Assembly (NCBI RefSeq): GCF_932526225.1
Contig: NC_064046.1
Location: 2,790,001-2,854,000 of the forward strand
DNA length: 64,000 nt
Direction of reading: 5' to 3'
Source: Nematostella vectensis
Lineage: Eukaryota > Cnidaria > Anthozoa > Actiniaria > Edwardsiidae
How positions within the stretch are numbered: position 1 is the stretch's first letter; each line of letters begins with the position of its first letter. The position numbers and the translations under genes were made by a program. The notes beneath the pieces are model-generated. The model was not told the origin of the DNA, did not search any database, and worked only from the letters and a program-made list of their open reading frames with translations. Below are positions 1-12,127 of this stretch, piece after piece.

Positions 1-3000
1 AACTCTGTCTCATAATCGTATAGCAACTCAACAAGCTGTGGCTCAGGCCTTGGACCTCCCTTGAAACCACACTCGTTCAATTTCTTATGATGGTCAAGAA
101 GAACTCTTTCCTTGTCCTTTGTCTCACAGAATATTGATATGTTCCTTGGCGTGCCACCAAAGCGTTGTGATATCAGTTCGGCAATAGAATGCACTGAAAC
201 ATGCGCATGCACGTAAAGCTGGAAATGACCTGGATAGTTCTTCATTTGTGGTAGATTTGCAAATGTTATAAGCTTCAGCTCAAGACTTAAAAACCTGGAA
301 ATGAATTAAAATTGAATCTAAGTGTTTAAACTAGTATTTCAATAATGATATGTTATTCAAAAATCTTAAAGGGGGCAAGAAATAGGCTGGAGAATAAGAA
401 GGAGCAATTGTAGAAATTCTAGAAATTGTAATGTTGGAAATAAACTTGTTTTTTGGGCCTTTATTTCTTTGTGAGGAAAAAATGAATAAATGACACAAGA
501 TCAGAAGTAATGGCAGTCACACAATCTGAATTTGGAATTATTAGTTATTTCATCAGGGTGGTAAAGGGTATTTTTGTGAAATGAGATTTGGCCATTTTTC
601 ACCCTACGAGAAACATGAAATCGTCCATTTCAATGTCTGTGAAACGTGAAAAGTCATTTTGCCTGGTCTGTGAAACAAGATCCATACCCCCTTACCAGCC
701 TGTATCATGGGTTAAATTGTTTCAAAGCCTTTGCATTACAAAATAACTTGTGGCAAAGGAGAGAAAATACATGGTACAATGCTATATTTTGATAAAATAA
801 TCAACAGACATAGATCAATTTTACCTTGGAAACTTTTCCACTACTGGTCTCCACAATCCCAACTTACAACACGGACAACCTTCAAGCTTCTCCCGCTCAA
901 ACGTCAGAGGCGGCAGACCATCATCTGGTACGCACTCTTCTTTCTTGTAATACCGTAAACCTTTGGAGAATTCCAGGTAATCCAGTAGACCATTACCATC
1001 TCTGTCCAGTTTTTTAGCAAGGACATAGAGTTCAAGGCTGTTAGCTGGTGCATTTAGGTCTCTCATTCCAGCATAAAACTCCTCATAAGAGAGCTCCCCA
1101 TCACCATCAACGTCAAATCTTCTAAACAAGTCAATGGCCCTGGAGTAATTGTCTATCATCCATTTGTTCATACGAGCTACAAACGCTTCATGGAGATCTT
1201 CAGTTGCTTCAAAAGCTTCAGCAGCCTTTTCAAGTTTTTCCTAAGATACCATGCAAGATTTAGGAAACGATTTTCTCCCTATTCTTGTTTGTCAGTCCTG
1301 ACACCCTGACACCTTCATTTCAGTAATTTTCTTTAAAAAAATGGTTGGGGTTGGTTGGTGAACAGAAGCTTTTTTGAGGCGATCTTTCACAGGGAACCCT
1401 TAACACCACAGGAAACCCGTAAGAACGTCAAGGAAGTCTACTAGCTTTTGCTATCAGAAACTTGTATCAAATTCCGGATATCACTTGGAGGTACGATAAT
1501 GTTATTAAGGTATACAGTTAACATGAACTCTATGCAACCTAAAACATTTTGTAATCAATTTGCCATAATAAAATAGGCATATGAGTTTGCTTAAGTTTTT
1601 TTTTATATAATGCTGAGTGAAATCTAATAGGGTTTTTTTGTAGAGATGCTGACACCCCTGACAACTAGGGATGAGTAAAATCTACCTAGTTTGTCTGTAG
1701 AGGTCCTGACACCCCTGACAACTAGGCTCAATAAAATCTACCTAGTTTGTCTGTAGAGGTCCTGACACCCCTGACAACTAGGCTCAATAAAATCTACCTA
1801 GTTTGTCTGTAGAGGTCCTGACACCCCTGACAACTAGGCTCAATAAAATCTACCTAGTTTGTCTGTTGAAGTCCTGACACCCCTGACACTCCTGACAACT
1901 AGGCTCAATAAACTCTACCTAGTTTGTCTGTAGAGGTCCTGACACCCCTGACAACTAGGCTCAATAAAATCTACCTAGTTTGTCTGTAGAGGTCCTGACA
2001 CCCCTGACACTCCTGACAACTAGGGATGAGTAAAATATACCTTGTTTGTCTGTAGAAGTCCTGACATCCCTGACACTCCTGACAACTAGGGATGAGTAAA
2101 ATATACCATTACCTAGTTTATCTGTAGAGGTCCTGACACCCCTGACAACGAGGCTCAATAAAATCTACCAAGTTTGTCTGTAGAGGTCCTGACACCCCTG
2201 ACAACTAGGCTCAATAAAATCTACCATGTTCGTCTGTAGAGGTCCTGACATCCCTGACACTCCTGACAACTAGGGATGAGTAAAATCTACCATTACCTTG
2301 TTTATCTGTAGAGGTCCTGACACCCCTGACAACGAGGCTCAATAAAATCTACCAAGTTTGTCTGTAGAGGTCCTGACATCCCTGACACTCCTGACAACTA
2401 GGGATGAGTAAAAACTACCATGTTCGTCTGTAGAGGTCCTGACACCCCTGACAACGAGGCTCAATAAAATCTACCAAGTTTGTCTGTAGAGGTCCTGACA
2501 TCCCTGACACTCCTGACAACTAGGGATAAGTAAAATATACAATGACCTAGTTTGTCTGTAGAGGTCCTGACACCCCTGACACTCCTGACAACTAGGGATG
2601 AGTAAAATCTACCTAGTTTGTCTGTAGAGGTCCCAACACCCCTGACAACTAGGCTCAATAAAATCTACCTACTTTGTCTGTAGAGGTCCTGACATCCCTG
2701 ACACTCCTGACAACTAGGCTCAATAAAATCTACCTAGTTTGTCTGTAGAGGTCCTGACATCCCTGACACTCCTGACAACTAGGGATGGGTAAAAACTACC
2801 ATGACCTAGTTTGTCTGTAGAGCTCCTGAGACTCCTGACAACTAGGGATGAGTAAAATCTACCATGACCTAGTTTATCTGTAGAGGTCCTGACACCCCTG
2901 ACAACGAGGCTCAATAAAATCTACCTAGTTTGTCTGTAGAGGTCCTGACACCCCTGACACTCCTGACAACAGGGATAAGTAAAATCTACCTTGTTTGTCT

Positions 3001-4626
3001 GTAGAGGTCCTGACACCAAACAAATACAGTACAATCAAAGGTCTAAAATTACAGAATCCTAAAAAAATAATACGGATCATATTTTTTTAATACAGAAGCA
3101 TAGATACTATGACAGAAGTCAAAGAAGTGACAAAGTTACGTGTTTGAAAAAGGATGTTGACGTTGATGCTAAGTTCATAATAAAAATTACTTAGCGAATA
3201 GAGCTCCTGGAGAGGAAAACATACCTTTGCTTCAAATTATACTCAGTCTAGTAATCGATGGCAAGTTTCCGCCTGTTCGTAACACTTGATCCGATTATGG
3301 GGCGGCCATTTCTAAATGCTTGCACGTGCGCCTTGACATTGTCAGGGTGTCAGGACCTGACACATGAAGCCACGAGAATTTCGTCCCCTAAATTGTGCAC
3401 CATATGAGAGTTTGTGTTTAGCCGTGAGTGTTTGTGTTTAGCTGTGAGGGTTTGTCTTTAGCCGTGAGTGTTTGTGTTTAGCTGTGAGGGTTTGTGTTTA
3501 GCCTCAAGTGTTTGTGTTTAGCCATGAGTGTTTGTGTTTAGCCGTGAGGGTTTGTGTTTAACAGTGAGTGGTTTTGTTTAGCTGTGAGCATTTGTGTTTA
3601 GCTGTGAGGGTTTGTAGATGTGAGGGTTTCTGTTTAGCCGTGAGTGTTTGTGTTTAGCAGTGAGGGTTTGTGTTAAGCCTCAAGCGTTTGTGTTTAGCCT
3701 CAAGCGTTTGTCTTTAGCCGTGAGTGTTTGTGTTTAGCCGTGAGGGTTTGTGTTTAGCCGCAAGTGTTTGTGTTTAGCCATGAGTGTTTGTGTTTAGCCG
3801 TGAGTGTTTGTGTTTAGCCGTGAGTGTTTGTGTTTAGCCGTGAGGGTTTGTGTTTAGCCGCGGGTGTTTGTGTTTAGCCGTGAGTGTTTGTGTTTAGCCG
3901 TGAGGGTTTGTGTTTAGCCGTGAGGGTTTGTGTTTAGCCGTGAGCTTTTGTGTTTAGCTGTGAGGGTTTGTGTTTAGCCGTGAGGGTTTGTGTCTAGCCG
4001 TGAGAGTTTGTGTTCAGCCGTGAGTGTTTGTGTTTAGCTGTGAGTGTTTGTGTTTAGCCGTGAGGGTTTGTGTTTAGCCGTGAGAGTTTGTGTTTAGCCG
4101 TGAGCGTTTGTGTTTAGCCGTGAGTGTTTGTGTTTAGCCATGAGGGTTTGTGTTCAGCCGTGAGTGTTTGTGTTTAGCCGTGAGGGTTTGTGTTTAGCCG
4201 TGAGGGTTTGTGTTTAGCCGTGAGGGTTTGTTTAGCCGTGAGGGTTTGTGTTTAGCCGTGAGCGTTTGTGTTTAGCAGTGAGCGTTTGTATTTAGCCGTG
4301 ACAGTTGTGGGCCACTGTATTAACAATCAATAACGTTAATAAGTTAAAAAGTTAAGTAGTTAAAGCACCTTTGCGACTTCCTCCTTCGACTTCTTAACTT
4401 TTGTACTTTTTTTCTTTCCAGACCTAAAATTTCAAATTTCAATAAGATCTTGACAATTCAATAAACAAACATAACGATATCAAATCGTGTCTTGAAATTG
4501 ACCCCGAATAATTTTAAACCCACCAACAAGAAACACAGGTTTTTGGGTCTTCTAATTACACTGGCGAAAAAACTTTGAGAACATTTACTTCACTTACTTT
4601 TTGCCTCCCTTCTTTTTAACCGGCAT
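1..4626 (-). CDS. EF-hand protein with ubiquitin-like C-terminal segment (3' partial)
   Basis: Four exons were joined by splice signals and phase: 4598-4626 (start ATG at 4626), 4369-4423, 825-1240, and 294 down to the window edge. Phases match at every junction. The protein opens with a short Lys-rich tail (MPVKKKGGKK), then a helix, then two canonical EF-hand loops, DVDGDGELSYEE and DRDGNGLLDYLE, with every calcium-ligand position filled. A Cys-rich stretch (CPCC) follows, then about 95 residues resembling a ubiquitin-like fold that end in VELLYDYE at the window edge. Calcium binding is well supported; the cellular role is not known to me. Lys-rich starts like this are common in axonemal proteins, but that is only a hint. 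The exon 2 donor is GTGCTT, a weak site. The intron at 295-824 holds nothing recognisable; the intron at 1241-4368 holds two minisatellites. Confidence 0.8.
1640..3018. repeat. Minisatellite, 56-bp unit with longer variants
   Basis: About two dozen head-to-tail copies of a 56-bp unit containing gtctgtagaggtcctgacac. Several copies carry an extra ctgacactc-type insertion, giving about 65-70 bp. Two sub-types alternate, one with aggctcaataaaatc and one with agggatgagtaaaatc. The array lies in the third-exon-side part of the large intron of the EF-hand gene. Short degenerate pieces of the same motif occur outside it near 1295 and 3340. Open frames across it are repeat artefacts. Confidence 0.95.
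3404..4310. repeat. Minisatellite, 20-bp unit
   Basis: About 45 copies of a 20-bp unit, consensus tttgtgtttagccgtgaggg. Substitutions cluster at the base after gtgag and at the cc/ct/ca step before gtgag. A few copies are shortened, for example near 3610 and 4230. It lies in the same EF-hand gene intron as the 56-bp array and ends about 60 bp before the exon 2 donor at 4368. Confidence 0.95.
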
Positions 4627-5835
4627 GATAGAAGTCTTTTTTCTAGCTGGAATGATATATCGATGCTTTGTATTAATAAATATTTTACGACTTTGTTGAT
4701 TGTTGTCTCGTAGCTATAGACGCTCCGCCATTTTGCTGCTAACACAAACGATACGTCACTATGTAAGCACGTGACTGTAATCGAAAAATTTTATCCACAG
4801 GGAGCTCATGAAAATTGCTGTGTTACGTAGTCGGACGACATGACGGATAAACCTGGAAAATGCGAAATTCGAAATAGAAAGACACAATTTCTCAAAACGG
4901 CCATCGGTTCCTTGTATTCCGGAATGATTTTCAAAACACAAATAACGTAAGGCCGAAATGCAAATACCCAGATTTTGGCTTTTTAAGATATTTTTTTCCT
5001 TAATCTCATCCTTGTGCTATGTATGGGCTCAGGGACGAAAAGCTCAAATTTCAATGACAATTTACAAAAAGTCGCATTGGATATTTTGTTTGCTATTACT
5101 CACTAAGTACTTAGAGAAATTTTCCGCCTTATTAGATGTGAAATGAGCTTATTTGAAGCGTTAAGTCATGTTTTCCCGTCATGTGTGGTCGGACATGAGA
5201 AGGGTGTCTACCTTCGGCTGGGCCATTCCTACGAAAGGTTCCCTGTTCACACATTAGCTTGAATTAGATGACTGGGCATTCGCAAACAGACCCTTGTTCT
5301 AAAATCCCCACACCTCACCTCAATGATCTTATCGGAGTGGGTTTGAAAACCTCAATGATCTTATCGGGGTGGGTTTGAAAAACACAACTATTTCTACCAA
5401 AAAACCACCAGATTTTAAATGGTTTAGTTTATTGAAGACTTTGAAGATACCCTCTTCTCTTATATATCGTTGCCTTTGAGGCTCGTGGTTATGATGTAGT
5501 GTCTCATTAGCTACCCAAAATATTACTGAAGTCTAACACAAGAAAGTGATGTAGTTTAATTTTATTAATTGGAAAAGTTCATGCAGCGCATCAATATTAG
5601 AATCATTTTACCTTTACATAATATTTGGATAATATAGAAACCACCTTGGATATCTAACTGTAATGTTACGAGCAAAATCTCTATCCTGAACACTAGCCCC
5701 CAAAGAGTCTAGTGTTTTTCTAGTTTGGCAAAAATCGAAGCTGACTACTATTTACAGGAACACCAAAGTACCAAAAGGAGTACCAAAATCCTCAGCAGGG
5801 CTAGACGCTGGACTTTTGATCTGTTTGGACTATTT
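4627..5835. other. Intergenic region upstream of the EF-hand gene
   Basis: This holds the presumed promoter and 5' UTR of the minus-strand EF-hand gene and the 3' flank of gene A. A 33-bp direct tandem duplication (ctcaatgatcttatcgg...) is present at about 5317-5383. No coding exon with plausible splice signals was recognised. Confidence 0.5.
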
Positions 5836-6125
5836 GTCACTGTGACGAATGAATATCGATTAGCGAAGAAGTGTACCACGAAGCTCGCTAACGGCATCCA
5901 ACAGGTATTTGGTTTAACTGTTCGTTGCAGCGGGTGTGACGAATAAAAATCGATAAGCGAAGAAATTTACTACCACGAGGCTCGCTAACGGCACCCCACA
6001 GGTGTTGGTTAAACTCTCCGTTGCAACGGGTGTTACGGATGTATATCGATTAGCGGAGAAATATACCACCACGGGGTTCGCTAACAGCATCCAACAGGTC
6101 TTGGTTAAACTGTTCGTTGCAACAC
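5836..6125 (-). repeat. Tandem triplication of the 3' end of gene A
   Basis: Three head-to-tail copies of a unit of about 95 bp, beginning near 5836, 5931 and 6026. Each covers the last ~75 coding bases of gene A, its stop codon and ~20 bases of 3' flank. The copy at 6026-6125 is the functional end with TAA at 6050-6052. In the middle copy the equivalent of the stop codon reads TTA. The two outer copies would be 3' UTR. Confidence 0.85.
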
Positions 6126-9100
6126 GGGTCGTGAATAGGCCAGTAATGCAGAGAACAGCCTTCCCAGTAGATGCATTTGTTGCTACCGCGTTTTAACATG
6201 AAGCCACAGTCGTCTCCATTTGTGTTGTCTGGTACCACATTCGAACATTTCGCTCCTGGAATCACCTTCACTATTCTACAACTTATAGGGCCGTGATCCC
6301 AGCTTGGACCGAGTGTACCGCCTTGTGGAATACAGGAAATCCAGTTATTGATGTTAGACTTAACAAGGAACTCCTTGCCAATGTCCCCCAACAGGATATC
6401 ATTCATAGCACCATAGTTAGTCTCGCTGGTCGGAGTGGTGGTTGACTTAGAACCCCACTTAGCCATGTTGCTTGGTCTAAGTATTACTTTATTTTCCTTA
6501 CTCGTGAATGCAAGCGGTGCAAAAAAATTGTAACTCCACACTAGTGTCCAGCCCCCCCCCGTCTGTCTCCATGTCGCAGTAGACTTGGAATGCTTGTGTA
6601 GCTTTTGACCAATCAGAATCGATAAAGTAGTTGCCAGTTGTGCTGGTGTTAAAGTTGATCTGTATGTCCTTGCACGTTTTACCTGGTAGGTCAGCGGCTG
6701 TTCCGGGACCTTAAAAGAGGGTTGTAATAAATTATTACATAAATCTACAAGTCAATCACTACTTGATTTAATAACATCATTATCTTTATCATCATCTTTA
6801 TTTTCAGCATCATCATCCGATTAGCATCTTTAACATCTTGTTGTTTAGGACAATTATCTTTATCATCATTATTACTTTTATCATTCTATCATCAGCACCA
6901 TAATCACCATCATCACAATCCTTTTCATCATCTTCATCTTACCATGGCAAGTAGAGCCATTCCCGATAAAGCAAGGTTTACACTTGCAAGTGAAGCCTTC
7001 TATTTGGCGGGTACATTCTCCTCCGATTGGATCACATGGGTTCCCATTGCATTTGTCAGTAACTAAAGAAAACGCACAACGAAATATATCTGTCAGTAAT
7101 TTAGCAAACAAAAACGGCTTGTAGATGGTTAAACCAAAAGCACAAAAATAAGCATTCTAGGACCAGCAATTGGTTAGAATTCCAATCTTTGTGCGTTTAG
7201 AGATAATATGAAATTAGACTCCATTTCACGACCAAGCTTAAGGAAAATACGTTGTTTTGAGATTTTTCCGCCAAAACTTGGAATTATTCATTAAATCTCC
7301 TTTCGCGGGACCAGGAAAATGTTCCAAGCTCTGTAGAAAATTCAAATTTTAATCAAATTCAATTCCCTTTTCGGAAAGTTGAAAGTTTATTTATGCTTTC
7401 TTTTTGCTAGATTGATATAAGTGAGAGGTTTAAAGAATTTTAAAGGCTATACTATATATTTTTCTAGCGTGTTTCTAGTCATTCTAGCGGTTACTCTATG
7501 TGAACTCCTGGGCCGGGTTCCTAGAAATAACCCAGGGATAAATACCCTTTATATCCAATCAAATGTCAAGATAGCTGTATTTATCCCTGGATTAGTGCTA
7601 ACCTGCTTTCTAGGAACCGGCCTCTGGTACCTCCCACACACCCATATACCCTCCCCCCTACGCCGCCCCTAATATAAGGATTTGCGATAGCATTGATAAT
7701 ATTGATTTTAGGATGTATGCATTTACCAGTTTCGCAATTTTCTCCAGTGACTCCCGTGAGGCAGATGCATCTGTATTTCTTGTCCCCAAATCCCGTTTGA
7801 CATGTACCGTTATTAAGGCATGGGCTTGTGCTACAATGATTCTGTAGAAAAAAAAAACACACATAGTTATGACATTTTCGAGAAAATTGCATATTGTGTT
7901 ATACCAGAAAACAGGTGAAGATACCTGCTCCTCCAAAACTACTTAAAAAAGAAATTTCAATCGAAAAATCGAGAAACATCACCTCAGCAACTAAGAACTA
8001 AGCTGAATAGAATTAGCAGATTTTAGCTCCAGTCTTCAAAAAAATAACTAGGAATTAGGGAAAGAGTCCATATGCCTCCCTTCGAATAAAAACCGCGCGC
8101 AAAACGGGCATATATTTCTCTTGTTTTGTTGTTCTTATTTGTTTGTTTGTTTTTAAAAGACGTCCGCCAAGCAGTCAAGCGAGGACCTCCTTAAATCTGT
8201 TTTGTTGCTGTTATTTGCTTGTTTGTTTGTTTTTAATGACGTCCGCCAAGCAGTCTCTCAGTAACTCTAAAATCTGTTCAAAGCAAGTACCTCTTTCAAG
8301 TCTGCATATCGAAAACCTTGCATCTCTGCTTTGAAGTCGTCTGGTTTCTGGACCCGGTCAAACCTGTTCAACTGGCAAACGAACTTGTCAGAGTTGTCAG
8401 GCGAGGGGCCGACGTTGTACGAGACGCATTCTTGGTGGTTGAAGCATTTCGGGATACATTGAGTATCGGTGTCCACTGTTACGTTCACGAGCTGATGACG
8501 TGCTCCGTCGACCTCGGGCTTGAATTGGATAGTCCGGCAGTTGTTATCTGTGAGAGCAGTCACATTTGTTTGTTAACTCGAATCAGTGGGATACAGAAAA
8601 AAAATGCAGACAAAACTAAAGCAGAGTTCCGATAATTCGGATATTTATGTCCTGTTTATTTTGAAAATGGACCTGCGGTGTAAATTGCGCGGGGCGCCCA
8701 GGGACGTAAACACTGTCGGTTTTTTTTTTTTTCATAATAACAACCTTTAATATTATTGCTATTGATAATTTGAAAAACACTCTTCCTAATAATTCATTGG
8801 GTATCATATTTTATATACACCAATTTAAAAACATTTTCAGCCTTAAAATGCTCTCCAAAAATAAGAACGGCGCAGCCTCGACTGAAAATTAGAGATCTTA
8901 TAAAAAGTGCATTTAGAGTTGGAAATCGCAAATAATAATAATGGCGTTCTGTAAGAACTACAGAGACGTTGTGGGGACGGTACCGGGTTTCTTGATTGCT
9001 GTTACAAAACTGCTTTACCCAGAGTGTACAAGACAGTTTTACAAAGTAGATTAAAAGATGAACTTAGGTTAACGTACCGCATCCCTTTTGTATGCTCTCT

Positions 9101-10616
9101 AAGACGGCAAGTCCAAACGAGAAACCTTCACTGATACCCCAAAAAGCGTTTAATTTTGTTTGGATAAGGATTTTAGCCAATGGGTGTTCGAAGGGCGACG
9201 ACAGGAAAAATTCAAATTGTAAGGTCGTGTTAGCTTATATTTGCTTGATTTTTTGCACAAATCTTCCTTGTGTAATATATAATAAAATAAGCTTTGGTAT
9301 TTTTTGGTTGATAGTCCGTTCTTGAGATATTGCAAATTGTAAGACTCTTGATTTGTTTGAAATTTCCCATTTAGTCGAAATTGCTAATTTTTTCATGATC
9401 TATGACAACTTTGCTCAATCGTATCTCAAAAACGGATCATCTACCAAAGAATACTAAAGCTTATTTTGTTTTATTTTTTGCAAGGAACCTCTAGGGGAGG
9501 CAAAATTTATACAAAATGTAAGCTAACACAACCTTACTATTTTAATTTTGCCATTTTTTGCTCCTGTCAAGGGCGAACTTCCTACGTGGGTGTGTCAGTG
9601 ACTTAACCTTGGACCTGCCGTGACCTACTTAAAGCCGCATTGTCACCAGTTTACTTCCGGTCGATAACGTAACAATCTCCGATGATTTTTAACGGAAAAC
9701 GCGAAAAATATTTCAAATTATTGAAAGCAGTGTGTTTATTGGAAGTTTCTTTGAGGATGTGATTGATAATTTAGAGCGGATGGCCTGTTTAATATCTCGG
9801 ATTTTAATAGATTCTTTTGTCTTTTAACGGTTGAGGTTTCCGTCGGACCTCCGGAAGTAAACTGGTGACAATTCGGAATGATTACACGGTTATTATTGAC
9901 TTCGTAACACACTACATGCTAGTGCTAGTGCGTTTTCGCGTTTACGTGTGGACGATACCCGTATCCATAACAAAAAGGTTGCGTTTTCAAACGAAAACCG
10001 ATACGTGGGGACGGGTCTCAAACCAGTACTGCGACTGATCAGAGAGACCTATACCTATTATAAAAAACATTACCAGTGCAACAGTAATGGTAAATGGGAA
10101 ATGACAGTTCTACTTTTAAAGAAATACATTGAATTTCGTCTTATTTCTGCAGAAATATGTGAAAGTGGATAAATCATATGCAATTAGGTTTACTTATCAT
10201 CTTTATTCCTACAAACAATCATTACAATAAGCAGCGTTCAGTCTTTTAAATGCATTTTTTATCATTCGTTATTTGTACTGGGAAAGTGTTAAAATGGATA
10301 AAAATACTTTGATTTCTTTGCGCACTCAATTTTATATTGTGTTTCAGCTAATTATACTTTATTTAATATCATGCTAGATATAATTACCAAACTGCTTATT
10401 TCTGCATTTTGTATTTTGTAGAATAAAGCTGATTAAATACGTGAATGATTAGATGGAGGATATATTTTTTAGAAATCACTAATTTTACACATTAACCCAT
10501 AAGCGACAAATACATAAAACAGATAAGAAATCCAATAAGCCATAAACGTATTTACCTGCAAGAGCTATATTCAAGAAAATAGCCACCAAGCTGATGATGT
10601 GTTCGGCCACTTTCAT
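6050..10616 (-). CDS. Gene A: secreted PAN-EGF-EGF-fibrinogen-like protein (frameshifted)
   Basis: Five exons: 10556-10616, 8291-8547, 7727-7841, 6943-7062, 6050-6709. Exon 1 encodes a classic signal peptide (MKVAEHIIS...NIALA). Exon 2 is an 86-residue PAN/apple-like domain starting DNNCRT. Exons 3 and 4 are six-cysteine EGF modules, one per exon with phase-1 borders. Exon 5 is a fibrinogen-related domain with [10 protein letters not shown]. All phases match, but the poly-G run inside the GGGW motif has nine G, against eight in paralogue B. This shifts the frame, while the remaining 163 codons stay open and conserved to the stop. It is therefore a recent pseudogene, a length polymorphism or an assembly error. 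Discounting that base, the product is 403 residues. The family resembles fibrinogen-like proteins of coral skeletal matrix, from memory only. Introns hold MITEs, ATC-rich sequence (6770-6930) and a short tandem duplication. Confidence 0.82.
6552..6560 (-). other. Nine-base homopolymer frameshift in gene A
   Basis: Nine C on the plus strand (G on the coding strand) encode the glycine run of the GGGW motif. The homologous site in gene B, at about 25294-25301, has eight. The extra base moves the frame so that the Trp-Thr-Leu codons are lost, although they are intact in the next frame. Confidence 0.9.
7511..7622. mobile_element. Foldback MITE, family I copy 1
   Basis: About 112 bp with imperfect inverted ends (ggccgggttcctagaaa at the left, tttctaggaaccggcc at the right). 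The inner arms match cccagggataaat/atttatccctgg. A second copy lies at 42765-42895. It sits in the gene A intron between the two EGF exons. Confidence 0.8.
8127..8260. repeat. Direct tandem duplication in gene A intron 2
   Basis: A segment containing tttgtttgtttgtttttaa followed by gacgtccgccaagcagtc occurs twice, about 80 bp apart, just downstream (in gene order) of the PAN exon. No coding potential was seen. Confidence 0.75.
9200..9569. mobile_element. Foldback element nested in dispersed repeat
   Basis: Inverted arms of about 24 bp (gtaaggtcgtgttagcttat at 9219, mirrored at 9514-9537) surround a second, longer imperfect inverted repeat built on aataagctttggtatt. Outer matches gacagga/tcctgtc extend the hairpin. 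Nearly the whole element folds on itself. Absence from the related repeat at 11063-11385 supports insertion. Confidence 0.65.
9629..9880. mobile_element. MITE, family II copy 1
   Basis: About 250 bp bounded by inverted ends containing ttgtcaccagtttacttccg. The left end starts TTAAAGCCGC. A second full copy lies at 21169-21412 and a truncated one at 13895-14000. The empty site at about 11300-11310 in the related repeat supports transposition. TTAA at the ends suggests a TTAA-type (piggyBac-like) or TA-type target, not resolved. Confidence 0.8.
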
Positions 10617-12127
10617 GACAAAATAATAATTTACAAACCTTACAGGGAACTTTGTTCGCAAAAGACAAAATTTAGAAACTTATAAATTGCAAGTGTGTTT
10701 CTAGGCTAAAATGACCAAAGGAGCTACATTATTGATGGCGCCTACGCTGATCGCTGCTTGGTTAAAATGATAGGATTGTTCTGATTGGCTCTTGCTTAAC
10801 AGCTGGAAATATCGGGCGGCCTCTTCCATTGCGACCTGAGTTATTGTTTAGGTTACCGTAACTAATTAACGTCCCCTGATCTGACAAACACCAGCCTAAA
10901 TTTCGTCTGCTTTCTCTAAAACAAATTGAAGGATAACGCAATGTTGCCCGAAGCAAAGGCAGAAAATGGAGAATGCAGACAAAAAAAAACATGGTCAGTT
11001 TAGACTTGCCACTATGATCCCCATCATGCCTAAGTATAAGTGTAACAACGAGAGTAGACTGTAGTTGGGGGGCGGTACAGGTACCGGGCTTTACTTCGCT
11101 GTTACAAACTCAAGGTTTACCAGATAATTCCTGCGGCTTCTACCGCACTCCTTTTTATATGGTCCTACCACGGCGTCCCTTAGGTAATCCGACACTGACA
11201 GCCATGGAAAGCTTTTAGCTCTGTTTAGATAAGGTTTCAGCCAATGGGCGTCCGAGGAACGAACTACCCCCCCATGGGTGTGTCGGTTTGTTACCCTTGG
11301 GCTACCGTGACTCACGTAATGTTTACATGTTGCTACTGACTACGGTTGTCACACACTAACTTCTTACACTGCTAGTGCGCATGGCAAGATACACACATGA
11401 ATATAATGATTGACAAGATTCCAATCATTTTTGCACTCAAAATCTTAAACCGTACTAAATCCTAATTTTGTCGACGGCCAGGTCCGAATCCTACACAGGG
11501 CAAACCCTGTGTGAACTCAGATCTAACTTTTCTTCCTTCGTTAAGAAGCGCGAACCGAGAATTGGTGGCCAAATTCCGATTGTCAAATACCCCTGGAAAA
11601 GGACGCGCCACTCCTACTTTTCCACTGGGTGAAGGGTCAACTTTTTACTTTTCGCTATCCTATTTCATAGGAACGGCTAAAGTTACTTTGTCGATATAAC
11701 TTGCTTAAACAAACAGACGCCTTTCAGTTGAATAAACAAAACGTACTTATAACGGTTCTTAACTTCAGGAAGGTCGGTGTTTAATTAAAGTAAGATATTT
11801 AGTTGTCAAAGATGACGTTGATCTATATTTCGTTATTTTCCTCCGTGACAGTCTCTCCGCAAACTTAAAGAAAATTATCGGTTAATTTTTGGAAATATAT
11901 CGATAGGTTCATAAACAACTGGTTTGTTTATATGTCAAAAAACTTATAATCTGTTACAGATAAATAAAATAAAACAGTAGCCCATCAAATACGGATGATT
12001 AAATATTATCATTATCATTCGAAAACATGAATGAAATCAGACAAGATTTGAGACTAGACGTCAGTTTTATTACGAGTAAAATAAATAAAAAATACTCTAA
12101 AGAATTACTAATGAGCCTCCTTAACCC
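10617..12127. other. Upstream region of gene A with dispersed repeat
   Basis: Presumed promoter and 5' flank of gene A. It includes an uninterrupted relative (11063-11385) of the repeat found in gene A intron 1. No exon was recognised; open frames here are short and unsupported. Confidence 0.5.

Larger units (their letters stand above)
8965..9940. repeat. Dispersed repeat interrupted by two nested elements
   Basis: The segments 8965-9199, about 9570-9628 and about 9880-9940 align in order to an uninterrupted relative at 11063-11385. Shared landmarks include ggtaccggg, gctgttacaaa, agccaatgggtgttcg, gggtgtgtc and tgctagtgcg. The gaps in the alignment are exactly the two inverted-repeat elements at 9200-9569 and 9629-9880. 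It lies in gene A intron 1. Confidence 0.7.
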
